Of a DNA stretch of 64,000 nucleotides, positions 10,071 to 19,215 are shown one piece after another. The notes beneath the pieces are model-generated. The model was not told where the DNA came from, did not search any database, and saw only the letters and a program-made list of their open reading frames with translations. The translations under genes and the position numbers were made by a program. The number at the start of each line of letters is the position of its first letter. The first letter of the stretch is position 1. This stretch comes from an uncultured Gammaproteobacteria bacterium (lineage in GTDB: Bacteria > Pseudomonadota > Gammaproteobacteria > Pseudomonadales > Pseudohongiellaceae): positions 4,918 to 68,917 of the forward strand of contig CALEJT010000078.1 of NCBI GenBank assembly GCA_937898685.1, read 5' to 3'.

Positions 10071-11447
10071 TTACTCCGCCACCACCGTCTGCTCGCGCAC
10101 GATGGCGGTGACGCCTTCGACGCCGAGACGGAAGCGGGCTGTGTTGTCAGAACGAATCAAGGAACTCAGATCCACGTCCTGTGCATTGAAGCTGGCCGTT
10201 GCCTGGCGGGCATCGCCGAGCAGTACCGCAAAGGGAGCCACACCCTGGATGGTGAGCGTGTCGCCCGTGCGCAGCATGTCGCTGAAGAGATCGGTGCCGC
10301 GGGCATCGCGCACTTCGGTCCAGCTGTTACCGTTGGCGCGAATTTCCAACCGATCATTCCCTTCGCCACGCAGCGTGATGTTGCGGTTGCCGCCGGTGCC
10401 GATGGCGATTTGCAGCCCATTGCCGTTTTCGGTGGTGACCGCGGCGGCAGTGGTGGCGGCGGTCTGTACGGCCTGTGCAGCGCTGGTGCCGTCGTTCGCG
10501 GCCGGTGCAGTGTAGGAGCTCAGCGGCGTGGCACCCTGCGTGGCGGTGGCAATCTGGGTGTTGGTGTCGGCAACGGTGGCTTGGACTGCGGCCACTGCTT
10601 CTTCGACGGATTCGGTAACTTCTGCTTCTTCTGCTTCGAGCGCGTTCTCGCTGCTGGCGAGCATGGCTTCTTCCTGCCGCGCTTCCAGCGTGGCGTTGAT
10701 CAGGGCTGCACCAACGTCGGCAGCGGCGGCCTGGACATCACCTTCGATGATGGTGGTGACGGCCTGCGGCGTGGTGGAGGTCGTGGTCTGCGTCTGATTG
10801 AAACTCTGTGCGAAGGTCTGCGGAGCGGCGGTGTTGTTGCTCACGGGAGCCTGCCCTGCTCCACTGATGGTGTTCTGATTGAAAGACGGCTGATTGAACT
10901 GCTGCTGCGGCGCCGGTGTGGTCGTCGTGGCGGGCGTCTGCGTAGTGGTAGTCGTATTCGGTGCAGCAGTGACGGCAGCGGTGGTGGCGAGACCCATTTC
11001 CATTTCGCGGCCGAAGAACCACCAGCCGGCGGCAAGCGCGATCACCAGGATCACGCCGGCCACGAGGGCCCAGGCGAAGGACTGGTCGGAACGACGCGTG
11101 CTGAGCGAACCGATGGCCGGATTGCTGTTGAATTCGTGGGTGTACTGACGCAGGCCCTTTTCGGTCAGATAGCGCTCGTAACAGGCCATCAGCGCATCGA
11201 CGTCCATGCGCAGATAGCGGCCGTAGGCACGGAAATAACCTTTGACGAAGGTCAAACCCGGCAACTTGCCGTATTCGTCGGCTTCCAGCGACTTGATGTA
11301 GTGCACCGTCAGATGCAGCGCCTCGCTGATCATCTGCGGCGTCAGCCCGGCGGCTTCACGCGCCGCGCGCACCATCTGACCGGGGGTCTGAGGAGGCTTT
11401 GGAGTGTCGTCTTTCAGATTGATCGCGTCTGTCTGCTGTTCAGTCAT
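10071..11447 (-). CDS. rodZ: Cytoskeletal adaptor RodZ (HTH, one membrane span, DUF4115)
   Basis: A 458-residue bitopic protein linking MreB to the cell-wall elongation machinery. It has an Xre-type helix-turn-helix at about residues 23-75 (MVRAAREAAGLTPQMISEAL), a transmembrane helix at about 124-146, and a long Thr/Gln/Ala-rich periplasmic linker (about 150-330). A C-terminal DUF4115 beta domain covers about 345-450 (SWTEVRDARGTDLFSDML). It overlaps the pilW stop by eight bases. The low-complexity linker is longer than in E. coli RodZ (337 aa). Confidence 0.93.
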   Translation of the reverse strand: MTEQQTDAINLKDDTPKPPQTPGQMVRAAREAAGLTPQMISEALHLTVHYIKSLEADEYGKLPGLTFVKGYFRAYGRYLRMDVDALMACYERYLTEKGLRQYTHEFNSNPAIGSLSTRRSDQSFAWALVAGVILVIALAAGWWFFGREMEMGLATTAAVTAAPNTTTTTQTPATTTTPAPQQQFNQPSFNQNTISGAGQAPVSNNTAAPQTFAQSFNQTQTTTSTTPQAVTTIIEGDVQAAAADVGAALINATLEARQEEAMLASSENALEAEEAEVTESVEEAVAAVQATVADTNTQIATATQGATPLSSYTAPAANDGTSAAQAVQTAATTAAAVTTENGNGLQIAIGTGGNRNITLRGEGNDRLEIRANGNSWTEVRDARGTDLFSDMLRTGDTLTIQGVAPFAVLLGDARQATASFNAQDVDLSSLIRSDNTARFRLGVEGVTAIVREQTVVAE

Positions 11448-12279
11448 CTTCTAGGGTATCCAGTAATTGTAGGTACAGCTGGTATTCGGGGCTGGTGCTG
11501 AAGTCTGCCTCCAACAAAGCGCCGTACTCATAGACGTTGTGTTCGTTGCCCAAGGCAGCTTCGAGCCGGGCTCCCTGCCAGAGACCTCTGGCATCTTTTT
11601 CGCGCTGCCGGCGCTGCATCAGGACATCGTAATTCCGATAGTACTGCCGAGCCTGCAGTATCTTTCCTTGGTCCAGATTGATGCCGGTTAGTTCCAGGCT
11701 CGCACGCCACGAGGTGGGATCGAGTTCCAGGGCACGCTGGAACGCTGCCTCTGCCTCCTCCACTCGCTCGAGACGTAGCGCTGCCACGCCGAGATTTTCG
11801 AAGGCCTGCGGCCTTTGGGGATAAGTGGTGTCGCGCACCACTTCCTGCAACTGCTCGTACGCTTCCTGATAACGCGCTTCGGCGAAAAGAAAGGCAGCGT
11901 AATTGTTGCGGGCTTGGGAATTCTGACTGTCGAGCCGCAGTGCGCGGCGGAATTGCTCTTCGGCGAGCCTGGTTTCGCCTTCACGGCTGTAGAGGAGGCC
12001 CCAGATGGCGGCAGCTTCGCTGCTGTTGGGGTTGAGCCGCTCGGCATTGTCGAGGTGGCGGCGCGCATTGCGCAGATCGCCATTGCCGAGGTAGGCGGAG
12101 GCCAGTTGCAGGTAGTCTGCGAGGGCCTGTTCGCGGGATTGTTCACCACCGAAGCCACCCGAGGTCTCCGCAACACAGCCCGACAGGACACTGCAGACCA
12201 GAAGGCCCGAAAACACACGCACCGCCAGCGCGTGACGCGCGGAGCAAAAGGCGGGCTCTGTCGGTGCTACGGCTTGCAT
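11440..12279 (-). CDS. pilW: Type IV pilus biogenesis/stability lipoprotein PilW (PilF)
   Basis: A 279-residue TPR lipoprotein, the pilotin-type factor for the PilQ secretin. The signal peptide ends in lipobox VLSGC (lipidation at Cys35). Several TPR repeats follow, for example NARRHLDNAERLNPNSSEAA, LAEEQFRRALRLDSQNSQAR and EAAFQRALELDPTSW. The position between rlmN and rodZ matches Pseudomonas. The start ATG 12279 gives a slightly long n-region of about 22 residues; no better internal start is visible. Confidence 0.93.
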   Translation of the reverse strand: MQAVAPTEPAFCSARHALAVRVFSGLLVCSVLSGCVAETSGGFGGEQSREQALADYLQLASAYLGNGDLRNARRHLDNAERLNPNSSEAAAIWGLLYSREGETRLAEEQFRRALRLDSQNSQARNNYAAFLFAEARYQEAYEQLQEVVRDTTYPQRPQAFENLGVAALRLERVEEAEAAFQRALELDPTSWRASLELTGINLDQGKILQARQYYRNYDVLMQRRQREKDARGLWQGARLEAALGNEHNVYEYGALLEADFSTSPEYQLYLQLLDTLEDD

Positions 12280-12368
12280 TGAGCGGGTGGGTCCTGGGGC
12301 GGCGACGAGCGCCAGATTCTAGCCAAAGCCGCCATCTTATTGAATCGCCGCGGCCCGGCGATACCGCC

Positions 12369-13505
12369 CTACTGGACGGTCAACGGTTGAGCTTCGGACT
12401 CGCGCGCAGCCTGCGCTGCCAGATAGCGCGCACTGCGGCGCGTGCGGTCATCCACCTGTCCCACCAACTGGCCACAGGCCGCACCGATCTCGTCACCACG
12501 CGTGGTGCGGATGGTGACCGTGTAGCCGGCGTCGATCAGCATCTTGCGAAAGGTACTGATCGCCGCGTTGCTGGAGCGGCGGTAGTCGGAACCCTCGAAG
12601 GGGTTGAAGGGAATCAGGTTGATCTTGCAGGGCACCTCGCGCAACAGCGCCGCCAGTTCGCGGGCATGCTGACGATGATCGTTCACGCCGCTGATCAGGA
12701 TGTACTCGATGGTGCACACACGGCTGTCGGGCAGTTTGTCGAGGTAGCCCTTCACCGCTTCGAGCAATTCCTTGATCGGATACTTGCGGTTGATCGGTAC
12801 GATCTGATCGCGCAGTTCATCGTTGGGCGCATGCAGCGACAAGGCGAGCGAAGCATCGGTGTATTCGTGCAGACGCTTGATGGCGGGCACCACACCCGAC
12901 GTGCTGATGGTGACGCGACGCTTGGACAGGCCATAGGCGTTGTCGTCCATCATCAGGTCGATGGCGCTCATCACGTTGTCGAAGTTCAGGAGCGGTTCAC
13001 CCATGCCCATCATCACCACGTTGGTGATGGGACGCTGCTTCTGATTGCCGAAGCCATTGAGCTCGTGATTGGCCAACCAGAGCTGACCGATGATCTCGGC
13101 GGAAGTGAGGTCGCTGTTGAAGCCTTGTTTTCCCGTGGCGCAGAAGCTGCAGTCGAGACTGCAACCGGCCTGCGAGGAAATGCAGAGCGTGCCGCGGCCG
13201 GATTCGGGGATGTAGACCATCTCCACACCGCTACCGCTGGTGACTTCGACGATCCACTTGTAGCAGCCGTCCTTCGCATCGAAACGCTGACGAATGCGCG
13301 GCGGACGAATTTCCGCCACTTCCTTCAGGCGCTCACGCAAGGCCTTGCTGATGTTGGTCATGGCGTCGAAATCACTGACGCCCTGCTGATGTATCCACTT
13401 GAGCAGCTGCGTAGCGCGAAAAGGCCTTTCCCCCAACGTCAGGAGAAAGGCCTCAAGTTGCGTCTTGCTCAACCCCAACAGGTTGGTGCGTTGACTGGTC
13501 ATCAC
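12369..13505 (-). CDS. rlmN: Dual-specificity 23S rRNA A2503 / tRNA A37 C2-methyltransferase RlmN
   Basis: A 378-residue radical-SAM methyltransferase. The cluster motif CSLDCSFC gives Cys115, Cys119 and Cys122. The family-specific MGMGEPLLNFDNV is present, and the C-terminal catalytic Cys is seen in AACGQLVGQ. The length is normal (E. coli 384). It lies 29 bases downstream of ndk and 89 bases upstream of pilW, as in related genomes. It needs a [4Fe-4S] cluster, so the neighbouring isc genes probably serve it. Confidence 0.97.
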   Translation of the reverse strand: MMTSQRTNLLGLSKTQLEAFLLTLGERPFRATQLLKWIHQQGVSDFDAMTNISKALRERLKEVAEIRPPRIRQRFDAKDGCYKWIVEVTSGSGVEMVYIPESGRGTLCISSQAGCSLDCSFCATGKQGFNSDLTSAEIIGQLWLANHELNGFGNQKQRPITNVVMMGMGEPLLNFDNVMSAIDLMMDDNAYGLSKRRVTISTSGVVPAIKRLHEYTDASLALSLHAPNDELRDQIVPINRKYPIKELLEAVKGYLDKLPDSRVCTIEYILISGVNDHRQHARELAALLREVPCKINLIPFNPFEGSDYRRSSNAAISTFRKMLIDAGYTVTIRTTRGDEIGAACGQLVGQVDDRTRRSARYLAAQAARESEAQPLTVQ

Positions 13506-13534
13506 TCAACTGCCTGCCGCAACTGCGGCGATGC

Positions 13535-13966
13535 TCAGAAGCGACGAGGACAGATTTCCTCGGGCTTGAAGAAGTAGGAGATTTCGCGCTCGGCGGAGGC
13601 GGGAGAATCGGAGCCGTGCACGGCGTTGGCGTCGATCGACTTGGCGAAGTCGGCGCGGATGGTGCCCGGAGCTGCTTTCGTCGGGTCGGTAGCGCCCATC
13701 AGTTCGCGGTTGCGGGCGATGGCGTCTTCACCTTCCAGCACCTGCACGATGACCGGGCCAGAGGTCATGAAGGCAACGAGATCCTTGAAGAAACCACGCT
13801 CGCGGTGTTCGGCGTAGAAACCACCGGCGGTTTCTTCGGTCAGCTGAACCATCTTGGCGGCGACGACGCGCAGGCCGCCATCTTCGAAACGGCTGATGAT
13901 CTTGCCGATCACGTTCTTGCCGACGGCATCGGGTTTGATGATGGAGAGAGTGCGCTCAACGGCCAT
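13535..13966 (-). CDS. ndk: Nucleoside-diphosphate kinase
   Basis: A 143-residue enzyme transferring the gamma phosphate of ATP to NDPs. It starts MAVERTLSIIKPDAVGKN. The active-site His lies in NAVHGSDSPASAEREI, the signature of the family. The length matches E. coli Ndk. GGAG lies six bases before the ATG. It is probably the first gene of the run ndk-rlmN-pilW-rodZ, since 344 bases without a gene separate it from fdx. Confidence 0.98.
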   Translation of the reverse strand: MAVERTLSIIKPDAVGKNVIGKIISRFEDGGLRVVAAKMVQLTEETAGGFYAEHRERGFFKDLVAFMTSGPVIVQVLEGEDAIARNRELMGATDPTKAAPGTIRADFAKSIDANAVHGSDSPASAEREISYFFKPEEICPRRF

Positions 13967-14310
13967 GGGTTGCTCCAGTAAAGTATTGATCAGGGTATAA
14001 AAATAGGTCGCGCATTGTACGCGGATTTCCCTTGTTTTTGTACTGGCATCTGCGTGTGGGAACCGGCCTTTGCGCGGCTTTCCGTAGTGTTTCCCCGATT
14101 GGGCCTAAGGGAAGACCAGGATTGGGATCTTTGCCAGAAGATTTGCGGGGCAATCCAGTTGGGGCTCTGCTCTCGTAAAGTGGCGGGCTCGGCTGCGCGA
14201 CACGAGACCCAGCAGACGACGATCGAGGCTGCGTTCTCGCTTCGAACCTCCCATGTCGGGCTTCACCCTTCGGGTTCAGCCCAACCAGCTGGACGGGTGC
14301 CCCCTGAAAC
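13967..14310. other. Gene-free spacer between fdx and ndk
   Basis: These 344 bases hold no plausible gene. On the minus strand a TACAAT hexamer at 14014-14019 could be the -10 box of an ndk promoter, but I see no good -35. Near fdx lies a repeat copy (14258-14283, listed separately). The rest shows no recognisable structure. Confidence 0.5.
14258..14283. repeat. Intergenic palindromic repeat, partial copy
   Basis: Twenty-six bases that match the copy at 21564-21589 at all but one position (GGGCTTCACCCTTCGGG, then TTCAGCCCA instead of CTCAGCCCA). It lies just downstream of fdx on the minus strand. The inner CCC/GGG and outer GGGCT/AGCCC arms can form a hairpin. The outer CGTAGATT arm of the full copy is missing here. 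Confidence 0.7.
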
Positions 14311-14649
14311 TCAACGCTTCTCGGACACCATGTTGATGGTGTACTTGGGCAGTTCGATGACGAGATCCTCGTCGGCGACGATGGCCTGGCAGCTGAGGCG
14401 GCTGTCGGGTTCGAGGCCCCAGGCCTTGTCGAGCTGATCGTCCTCGAGTTCGTCGGAGGGTTCGAGCGAATCGAAACCTTCGCGCACGAGCACGTGGCAA
14501 GTGGTGCAGGCGCAGGATTTCTCGCAGGCATGCTCGATCTCGATGCCGTTGCGCAGGGCTGCATCGAGAATGCTTTCACCCGGCTCTGCTTCGATCACCG
14601 CGCCTTCGGGGCAACGCTCGGCATGGGGCAGGAAGATTATCTTGGGCAT
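14311..14649 (-). CDS. fdx: Isc-type [2Fe-2S] ferredoxin
   Basis: A 112-residue adrenodoxin-type ferredoxin, the electron donor of the Isc pathway. Cluster ligands fall at Cys42, Cys48, Cys51 and Cys87, with the extra conserved Cys46, exactly the E. coli Fdx numbering. It starts MPKIIFLPHAERCPEG. It lies eight bases after hscA and is the last isc gene; no iscX follows. Confidence 0.98.
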   Translation of the reverse strand: MPKIIFLPHAERCPEGAVIEAEPGESILDAALRNGIEIEHACEKSCACTTCHVLVREGFDSLEPSDELEDDQLDKAWGLEPDSRLSCQAIVADEDLVIELPKYTINMVSEKR

Positions 14650-14657
14650 CGTTTACC

Positions 14658-16517
14658 TCACTGATCCACGTCGTCCAGGCGGCGTCCGGCCAGGGCCTGC
14701 CGGATTCCGGCATCCATGCGCCGTGCGGCGAAATCCAGGCTCCGTTCATTGAGCCGATTGGTCAAAATTTCGATCCGATCGGCATCCTCGGTGGCGGCGA
14801 CACTGCGCAGCTCTTCCATCATGCCAACCAATTCCTTGCGTTCTTCGGCGGAGAGCAGCGCCTCACCATCGGCTTCGAGCGCACTTTCCAGCGCTTCGAT
14901 GTGACGCAGTGCTTCCACCTGTTTTTCGCGCAGACTGCGCAGACGCTTGTCTTCCTCTGCCTTGGCGTAGGACTGCTTGAGCATCTCGGCGATGTCGTCT
15001 TCCTGCAGACCGAAGGACGGCTTCACCACGATCGAGGCTTTCTGGCCGCTGGTGGTTTCTTCGGCGCTGACTTCGAGCAGACCATCGGCATCCACCTGGA
15101 AGGTCACCTTCACGCGTGCCGCACCCGCCACCATCGGCGGAATACCCTTGAGTTCGAAACGCGCCAACGAACGGCAGTCCTGTACCAGTTCGCGCTCGCC
15201 CTGCAACACGTGCAGGCTCATCGCGGTCTGGCCATCTTTGTAAGTGGTGAATTCCTGCGCGCGTGCCACGGGAATCGTACTGTTGCGCGGGATGATCTTT
15301 TCCATCAGGCCGCCCATCGTTTCGATGCCGAGCGACAGCGGAATCACGTCGAGCAGCAAGGTCTCGGCGCCGTATTTGTTGCCGACCAGCACGTCGGCCT
15401 GCAACGCGGCGCCGATGGCGACGACTTCGTCAGGGTCGATCGAACACAGCGGCTCGCGCCCGAAGAATGCGGCGACTTTTTCCCGCACGCGCGGCGAACG
15501 CGTGGCACCGCCGACGAGGACGATGTCACTCAAGTCTTCGGGCTTCATGCGGGCATCGCGCAGCACGCGCTTGCAGGCTCGCAGCGTGGTGTCGATCAGC
15601 GCATCGACGAGGGAGTAATAAGTGGCACGAGTCAGGACGCCCTGCCAGCCGGCGAACTCGATCGGCGTTTCTTCCGCATCGGTGAGCGCATGTTTGGCGG
15701 CACGCGCGCGGCGCAGCAGTTCACGCCAGTCATGTGAATCCGGACGTTCCGTGGCGCCCTGCTGTTCAAGCACCCAATTGGCGATGGCGCGATCGAAGTC
15801 GTCACCACCGAGCGCTGCATCGCCGCCGGTGGCAATCACGCGGAACACGCCCTGCTGCAACTGCATGAGGGAGACGTCGAAGGTGCCGCCACCGAGGTCG
15901 TAGATGATGACCGTTCCTTCCAGTTTCTTGTCGAGACCGTAGGCCACGGCCGCAGCGGTGGGCTCACTGAGGAGGCGCAATACTTTCAGACCCGCCAATC
16001 GCGCGGCATCGCGCGTGGCTTCACGCTGCGCTTCGTCGAAATAGGCCGGCACGGTGATCACCACACCATCGAGCTCCCCACCGAGCGCTTCTTCGCCACG
16101 CTTGGCGAGATGACGCAGGATGTCGGCCGACACCTGCACCGGGCTCAGTTTGCCGGCAGCAGTGTGGATCAAGGGCATGCCGCCATTGGGGCTGTCTTCG
16201 AGCGTGTAGGGCAATTGGTAGTTGATGTCCGAGCGACTGCGCCCCATCAGACGTTTGACGGACGCGATGCTGCTGCGTTCATCGGCGGCATCGGCGTAAT
16301 CACGCAGACCGACGCGCGGTGCCTGCGTAGCGCTGTAGGTGACGATGGAAGGCACCAGCGCCCTGCCCTCGGCATCGCGCAATACTTCTGCCTTGCCCTC
16401 GCGCGCGGTGGCGACGAGAGAATTGGTGGTGCCGAGGTCGATGCCGACGGCACGCTTGCGCGGTGCGTGTGCGCGCAGCTTGCTCTGTCCCGGTTCTGAG
16501 ATGGTGAATAAGGCCAT
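14658..16517 (-). CDS. hscA: Fe-S assembly Hsp70 chaperone HscA
   Basis: A 619-residue specialised Hsp70 that drives cluster release from IscU. The ATPase domain shows VGIDLGTTNSLVAT, IYDLGGGTFDVSL and VLVGGATRSPRVRE; the substrate-binding domain follows from about residue 390. I chose ATG 16517 (MALFTISEPGQSK), which gives the family length (E. coli 616). An 85-codon upstream extension in the frame overlaps hscB and was rejected. It lies 35 bases after hscB. Confidence 0.97.
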   Translation of the reverse strand: MALFTISEPGQSKLRAHAPRKRAVGIDLGTTNSLVATAREGKAEVLRDAEGRALVPSIVTYSATQAPRVGLRDYADAADERSSIASVKRLMGRSRSDINYQLPYTLEDSPNGGMPLIHTAAGKLSPVQVSADILRHLAKRGEEALGGELDGVVITVPAYFDEAQREATRDAARLAGLKVLRLLSEPTAAAVAYGLDKKLEGTVIIYDLGGGTFDVSLMQLQQGVFRVIATGGDAALGGDDFDRAIANWVLEQQGATERPDSHDWRELLRRARAAKHALTDAEETPIEFAGWQGVLTRATYYSLVDALIDTTLRACKRVLRDARMKPEDLSDIVLVGGATRSPRVREKVAAFFGREPLCSIDPDEVVAIGAALQADVLVGNKYGAETLLLDVIPLSLGIETMGGLMEKIIPRNSTIPVARAQEFTTYKDGQTAMSLHVLQGERELVQDCRSLARFELKGIPPMVAGAARVKVTFQVDADGLLEVSAEETTSGQKASIVVKPSFGLQEDDIAEMLKQSYAKAEEDKRLRSLREKQVEALRHIEALESALEADGEALLSAEERKELVGMMEELRSVAATEDADRIEILTNRLNERSLDFAARRMDAGIRQALAGRRLDDVDQ

Positions 16518-16552
16518 GTTCGTTCGTGGCGCGAGGACTGCGGGCGTGGACC

Positions 16553-17080
16553 TCAATCGTCCAGCAGCAGCGCCTCGGCTTCGTTGATTTCGTATTGCAG
16601 CCTGCCGAGAAACTGCAGCTTGTGGAATTCGCGCTTGGCTTCGCTCAGCGCTTCCTTGGCCAGCGCTTCGGCGAAGACGCGCCAGGTGGTTTTGAACCGC
16701 TCGTCCACCTTGACTCCGAGCTGACCGAGCGCTGCTTCGTTGCCGCGCTTCGCTTCGAGCTCTTCCCGCCACTCCATCTGTTCGAAGAGAAAGGCAGGAT
16801 CGAGTTCACGTTGTTCGAGACGATCCGGCTCGATACCGCGCAGCGCCAATAGATGCGCCGCACGCGAGACGGGTTCGCGCAAGGTGCGATAGGCGTCGTT
16901 GATCAGGCTGGTCTGCTGCACGGCGCGGGCGCGCGTGGTGGCGTCGGCTCCGGCGAACTGATCCGGGTGCCATTGGCTCTGCAGACTCTGATAGGCGCGC
17001 TCGAGCGCGGAACGATCGAGTTCCACCGACTCCGGCAGACCGAGCAGCTCGAAATAATTCAAAGTGGAGGAAGAGGACAT
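16553..17080 (-). CDS. hscB: J-domain co-chaperone HscB
   Basis: A 175-residue co-chaperone that delivers IscU to HscA and stimulates its ATPase. The N-terminal J domain carries HPD at residues 38-40 (QSQWHPDQFAG), and the C-terminal helical domain binds IscU. The chosen start ATG 17080 gives MSSSSTLNYFELLGLP, aligning with the family. An in-frame ATG at 17110 would add ten residues; neither has a strong ribosome-binding site. It lies between iscA and hscA. Confidence 0.95.
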   Translation of the reverse strand: MSSSSTLNYFELLGLPESVELDRSALERAYQSLQSQWHPDQFAGADATTRARAVQQTSLINDAYRTLREPVSRAAHLLALRGIEPDRLEQRELDPAFLFEQMEWREELEAKRGNEAALGQLGVKVDERFKTTWRVFAEALAKEALSEAKREFHKLQFLGRLQYEINEAEALLLDD

Positions 17081-17164
17081 GGGCTCACGAACGGCAGAAG
17101 CGGCGCGCATCAGAAACGGCGCACCGCTGCTTCGGCGATGAGAGTGAGAAGACCTTGCGGCGCC

Positions 17165-17488
17165 TTAGACACTGAAGCTTTCCCCGCAGCCACACTCCCC
17201 TTTCACGTTGGGGTTGTGGAACTCGAAACCTTCATTGACACCTTGTTTGACGAAGTCCATTTCGGTGCCATCGAGGTAGACCAGGCTTTTCGGATCCACC
17301 ACGACCTTCACGCCATGTTGTTCGAACACCTGATCCTGTTCGTCGATTTCATCGGCGAACTCGAGCACGTAGGCCATGCCGGAACAGCCCGTGGTGGTCA
17401 CGCCCAGACGAATGCCCAGGCCCTTGCCACGCGCAGCCAACTGCGAGGCCACGTGTTTGGCGGCGACTTCGGTGAGCGTAATTGCCAT
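17165..17488 (-). CDS. iscA: Iron-sulfur assembly A-type protein IscA
   Basis: A 107-residue A-type carrier for Fe-S clusters. The three conserved cysteines are Cys35 (TTTGCSGMAY), Cys99 and Cys101 (ECGCGESF). Length and position in the operon are canonical. It starts 28 bases after iscU. Confidence 0.98.
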   Translation of the reverse strand: MAITLTEVAAKHVASQLAARGKGLGIRLGVTTTGCSGMAYVLEFADEIDEQDQVFEQHGVKVVVDPKSLVYLDGTEMDFVKQGVNEGFEFHNPNVKGECGCGESFSV

Positions 17489-17516
17489 TGCCGATCTCCT
17501 ACTGCTGTCTCTGGGT

Positions 17517-17903
17517 TCAGGCCAGGCCGCGCTTCTGTTTGACGTCGGCGATGGCTGCCTTGATGGCGTCTTCCGCCAGCACGGAGCAATGGATCTTCAC
17601 CGGCGGCAGTCCCAGTTCTTCGGCGATTTCGGTGTTCTTGATCTTGGCGGCTTCATCCAGCGAACGGCCCTTCACCCATTCGGTGAGCAAGGAACTGGAC
17701 GCGATGGCGGAGCCACAACCGTAGGTCTTGAACTTGGCATCTTCGATGATGCCCTCCTCGTTCACCTTGATCTGCAGGCGCATGACGTCGCCGCAAGCCG
17801 GGGCGCCCACCATGCCGGTACCCACGTTCGCGTCGTTGTCATCCAGCTTGCCGACGTTGCGGGGGTTTTCGTAGTGATCGAGCACTTTGTCTGAGTAAGC
17901 CAT
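17517..17903 (-). CDS. iscU: Fe-S cluster assembly scaffold IscU
   Basis: A 128-residue scaffold on which clusters are built. The ligands Cys37, Asp39, Cys63, His105 and Cys106 are all present at the E. coli positions. The HscA-recognition motif LPPVK is at residues 99-103. It starts MAYSDKVLDHYENPRNVG. It lies 50 bases after iscS. Confidence 0.98.
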   Translation of the reverse strand: MAYSDKVLDHYENPRNVGKLDDNDANVGTGMVGAPACGDVMRLQIKVNEEGIIEDAKFKTYGCGSAIASSSLLTEWVKGRSLDEAAKIKNTEIAEELGLPPVKIHCSVLAEDAIKAAIADVKQKRGLA

Positions 17904-17953
17904 CTTCGATACCTCTTAGCGAATTCTTGCGGACGCAGTTGGCGCGGTGGCGC

Positions 17954-19168
17954 TCAATGCGTGGCCCATTGCACTTTGCTGAAGTCCACGCCGTCCTTGT
18001 ACATGTCCCACAGCGGCGACAGTTCGCGCAGCTTGGCGACGGCGTCGCGGACCTTGGCCACGGCGTAGTCGATGTCGGCCTCGGTGGTGAAGCGGCCGAT
18101 CGTGAATCGGAGTGAGCTGTGCGCCAGCTCATCGTTGCGTCCGAGTGCGCGCAATACGTAGGACGGTTCCAGACTGGCAGAGGTACAGGCAGAGCCGGAC
18201 GATACGGCCAGATCCTTCAGCGCCATGATCAGCGATTCGCCTTCGACGAAGTTGAAGCTGACGTTGAGGTTGCCAGGGATGCGCTGCTCGAGATCACCGT
18301 TCACATAGAACTCTTCGATGTCCTCGAGGCCTTTGAGCAGGCGATTGCGCAGTGCCAGGATGCGCGCGTTTTCTTCCTTCATTTCTTCCTTGGCGATGCG
18401 GAAGGCTTCGCCCATGCCCACGATCTGATGCGTGGGCAAGGTGCCCGAGCGGAAACCGCGCTCGTGGCCACCACCGTGCATCTGTGCTTCCAGACGCACG
18501 CGCGGCTTGCGGCGCACGTACAGCGCGCCGATGCCTTTCGGACCGTAGATCTTGTGGGCGGACAACGACATCAGGTCCACGTTCATGGCCTCGACGTCGA
18601 TCTCCACCTTGCCGGCGCTCTGTGCGGCGTCGACATGGAACAACACTTTCTTCTCGCGCGTGATGGCACCGATGCCGGCGATGTCGTTGATCACGCCGAT
18701 CTCGTTGTTCACATGCATGATCGACACCAGGATGGTGTCCGGACGGATCGCGGCAGCCACGGCCTCGGGCTGGATCAGGCCTTTTTCATCGGGATCGAGA
18801 TAGGTGACTTCGAAACCTTCGCGCTCGAGATGGCGACAGGTATCGAGCACGGCCTTGTGTTCGATCTTGGACGTGATGATGTGTTTGCCACGGCTCTGGT
18901 AAAAGTGCGCAGCGCCCTTGATGGCGAGGTTGTCGGATTCGGTGGCACCGGAAGTCCACACGATTTCGCGCGGGTCAGCATTGATCAGATCGGCGACGTG
19001 TTGGCGAGCCTGCTCCACCGCCTCTTCCGCCTTCCAGCCGAAGACATGGGAGCGCGAAGCGGGGTTACCGAAATTTCCTTCCTGGGTCAGGCACTCCATC
19101 ATCACCTTGGCGACACGGGGGTCGACCGGGGTGGTGGCGGCGTAGTCGAAATAGATAGGGGATGACAT
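17954..19168 (-). CDS. iscS: Cysteine desulfurase IscS
   Basis: A 404-residue PLP enzyme (E. coli IscS is also 404) that takes sulfur from cysteine for clusters and tRNA thiolation. The PLP lysine is in SLSAHKIYGP (Lys206), and the persulfide Cys is in SSGSACTSASLEPS near residue 328. I chose ATG 19168 (MSSPIYFDYAATTPVDPR) because it matches the family start. The 88-codon upstream extension would cross iscR. It lies 47 bases after iscR. Confidence 0.98.
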   Translation of the reverse strand: MSSPIYFDYAATTPVDPRVAKVMMECLTQEGNFGNPASRSHVFGWKAEEAVEQARQHVADLINADPREIVWTSGATESDNLAIKGAAHFYQSRGKHIITSKIEHKAVLDTCRHLEREGFEVTYLDPDEKGLIQPEAVAAAIRPDTILVSIMHVNNEIGVINDIAGIGAITREKKVLFHVDAAQSAGKVEIDVEAMNVDLMSLSAHKIYGPKGIGALYVRRKPRVRLEAQMHGGGHERGFRSGTLPTHQIVGMGEAFRIAKEEMKEENARILALRNRLLKGLEDIEEFYVNGDLEQRIPGNLNVSFNFVEGESLIMALKDLAVSSGSACTSASLEPSYVLRALGRNDELAHSSLRFTIGRFTTEADIDYAVAKVRDAVAKLRELSPLWDMYKDGVDFSKVQWATH

Positions 19169-19215
19169 GCTAACTCCGTAAAGCGATCGATTCGGTGACA
19201 CTCGGGCCTTGGCCC

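Noticed and set aside
16518..16772. 85-residue N-terminal extension of HscA
   Set aside because: It overlaps hscB, is Arg/Ala/Ser-rich, and exceeds the family length.
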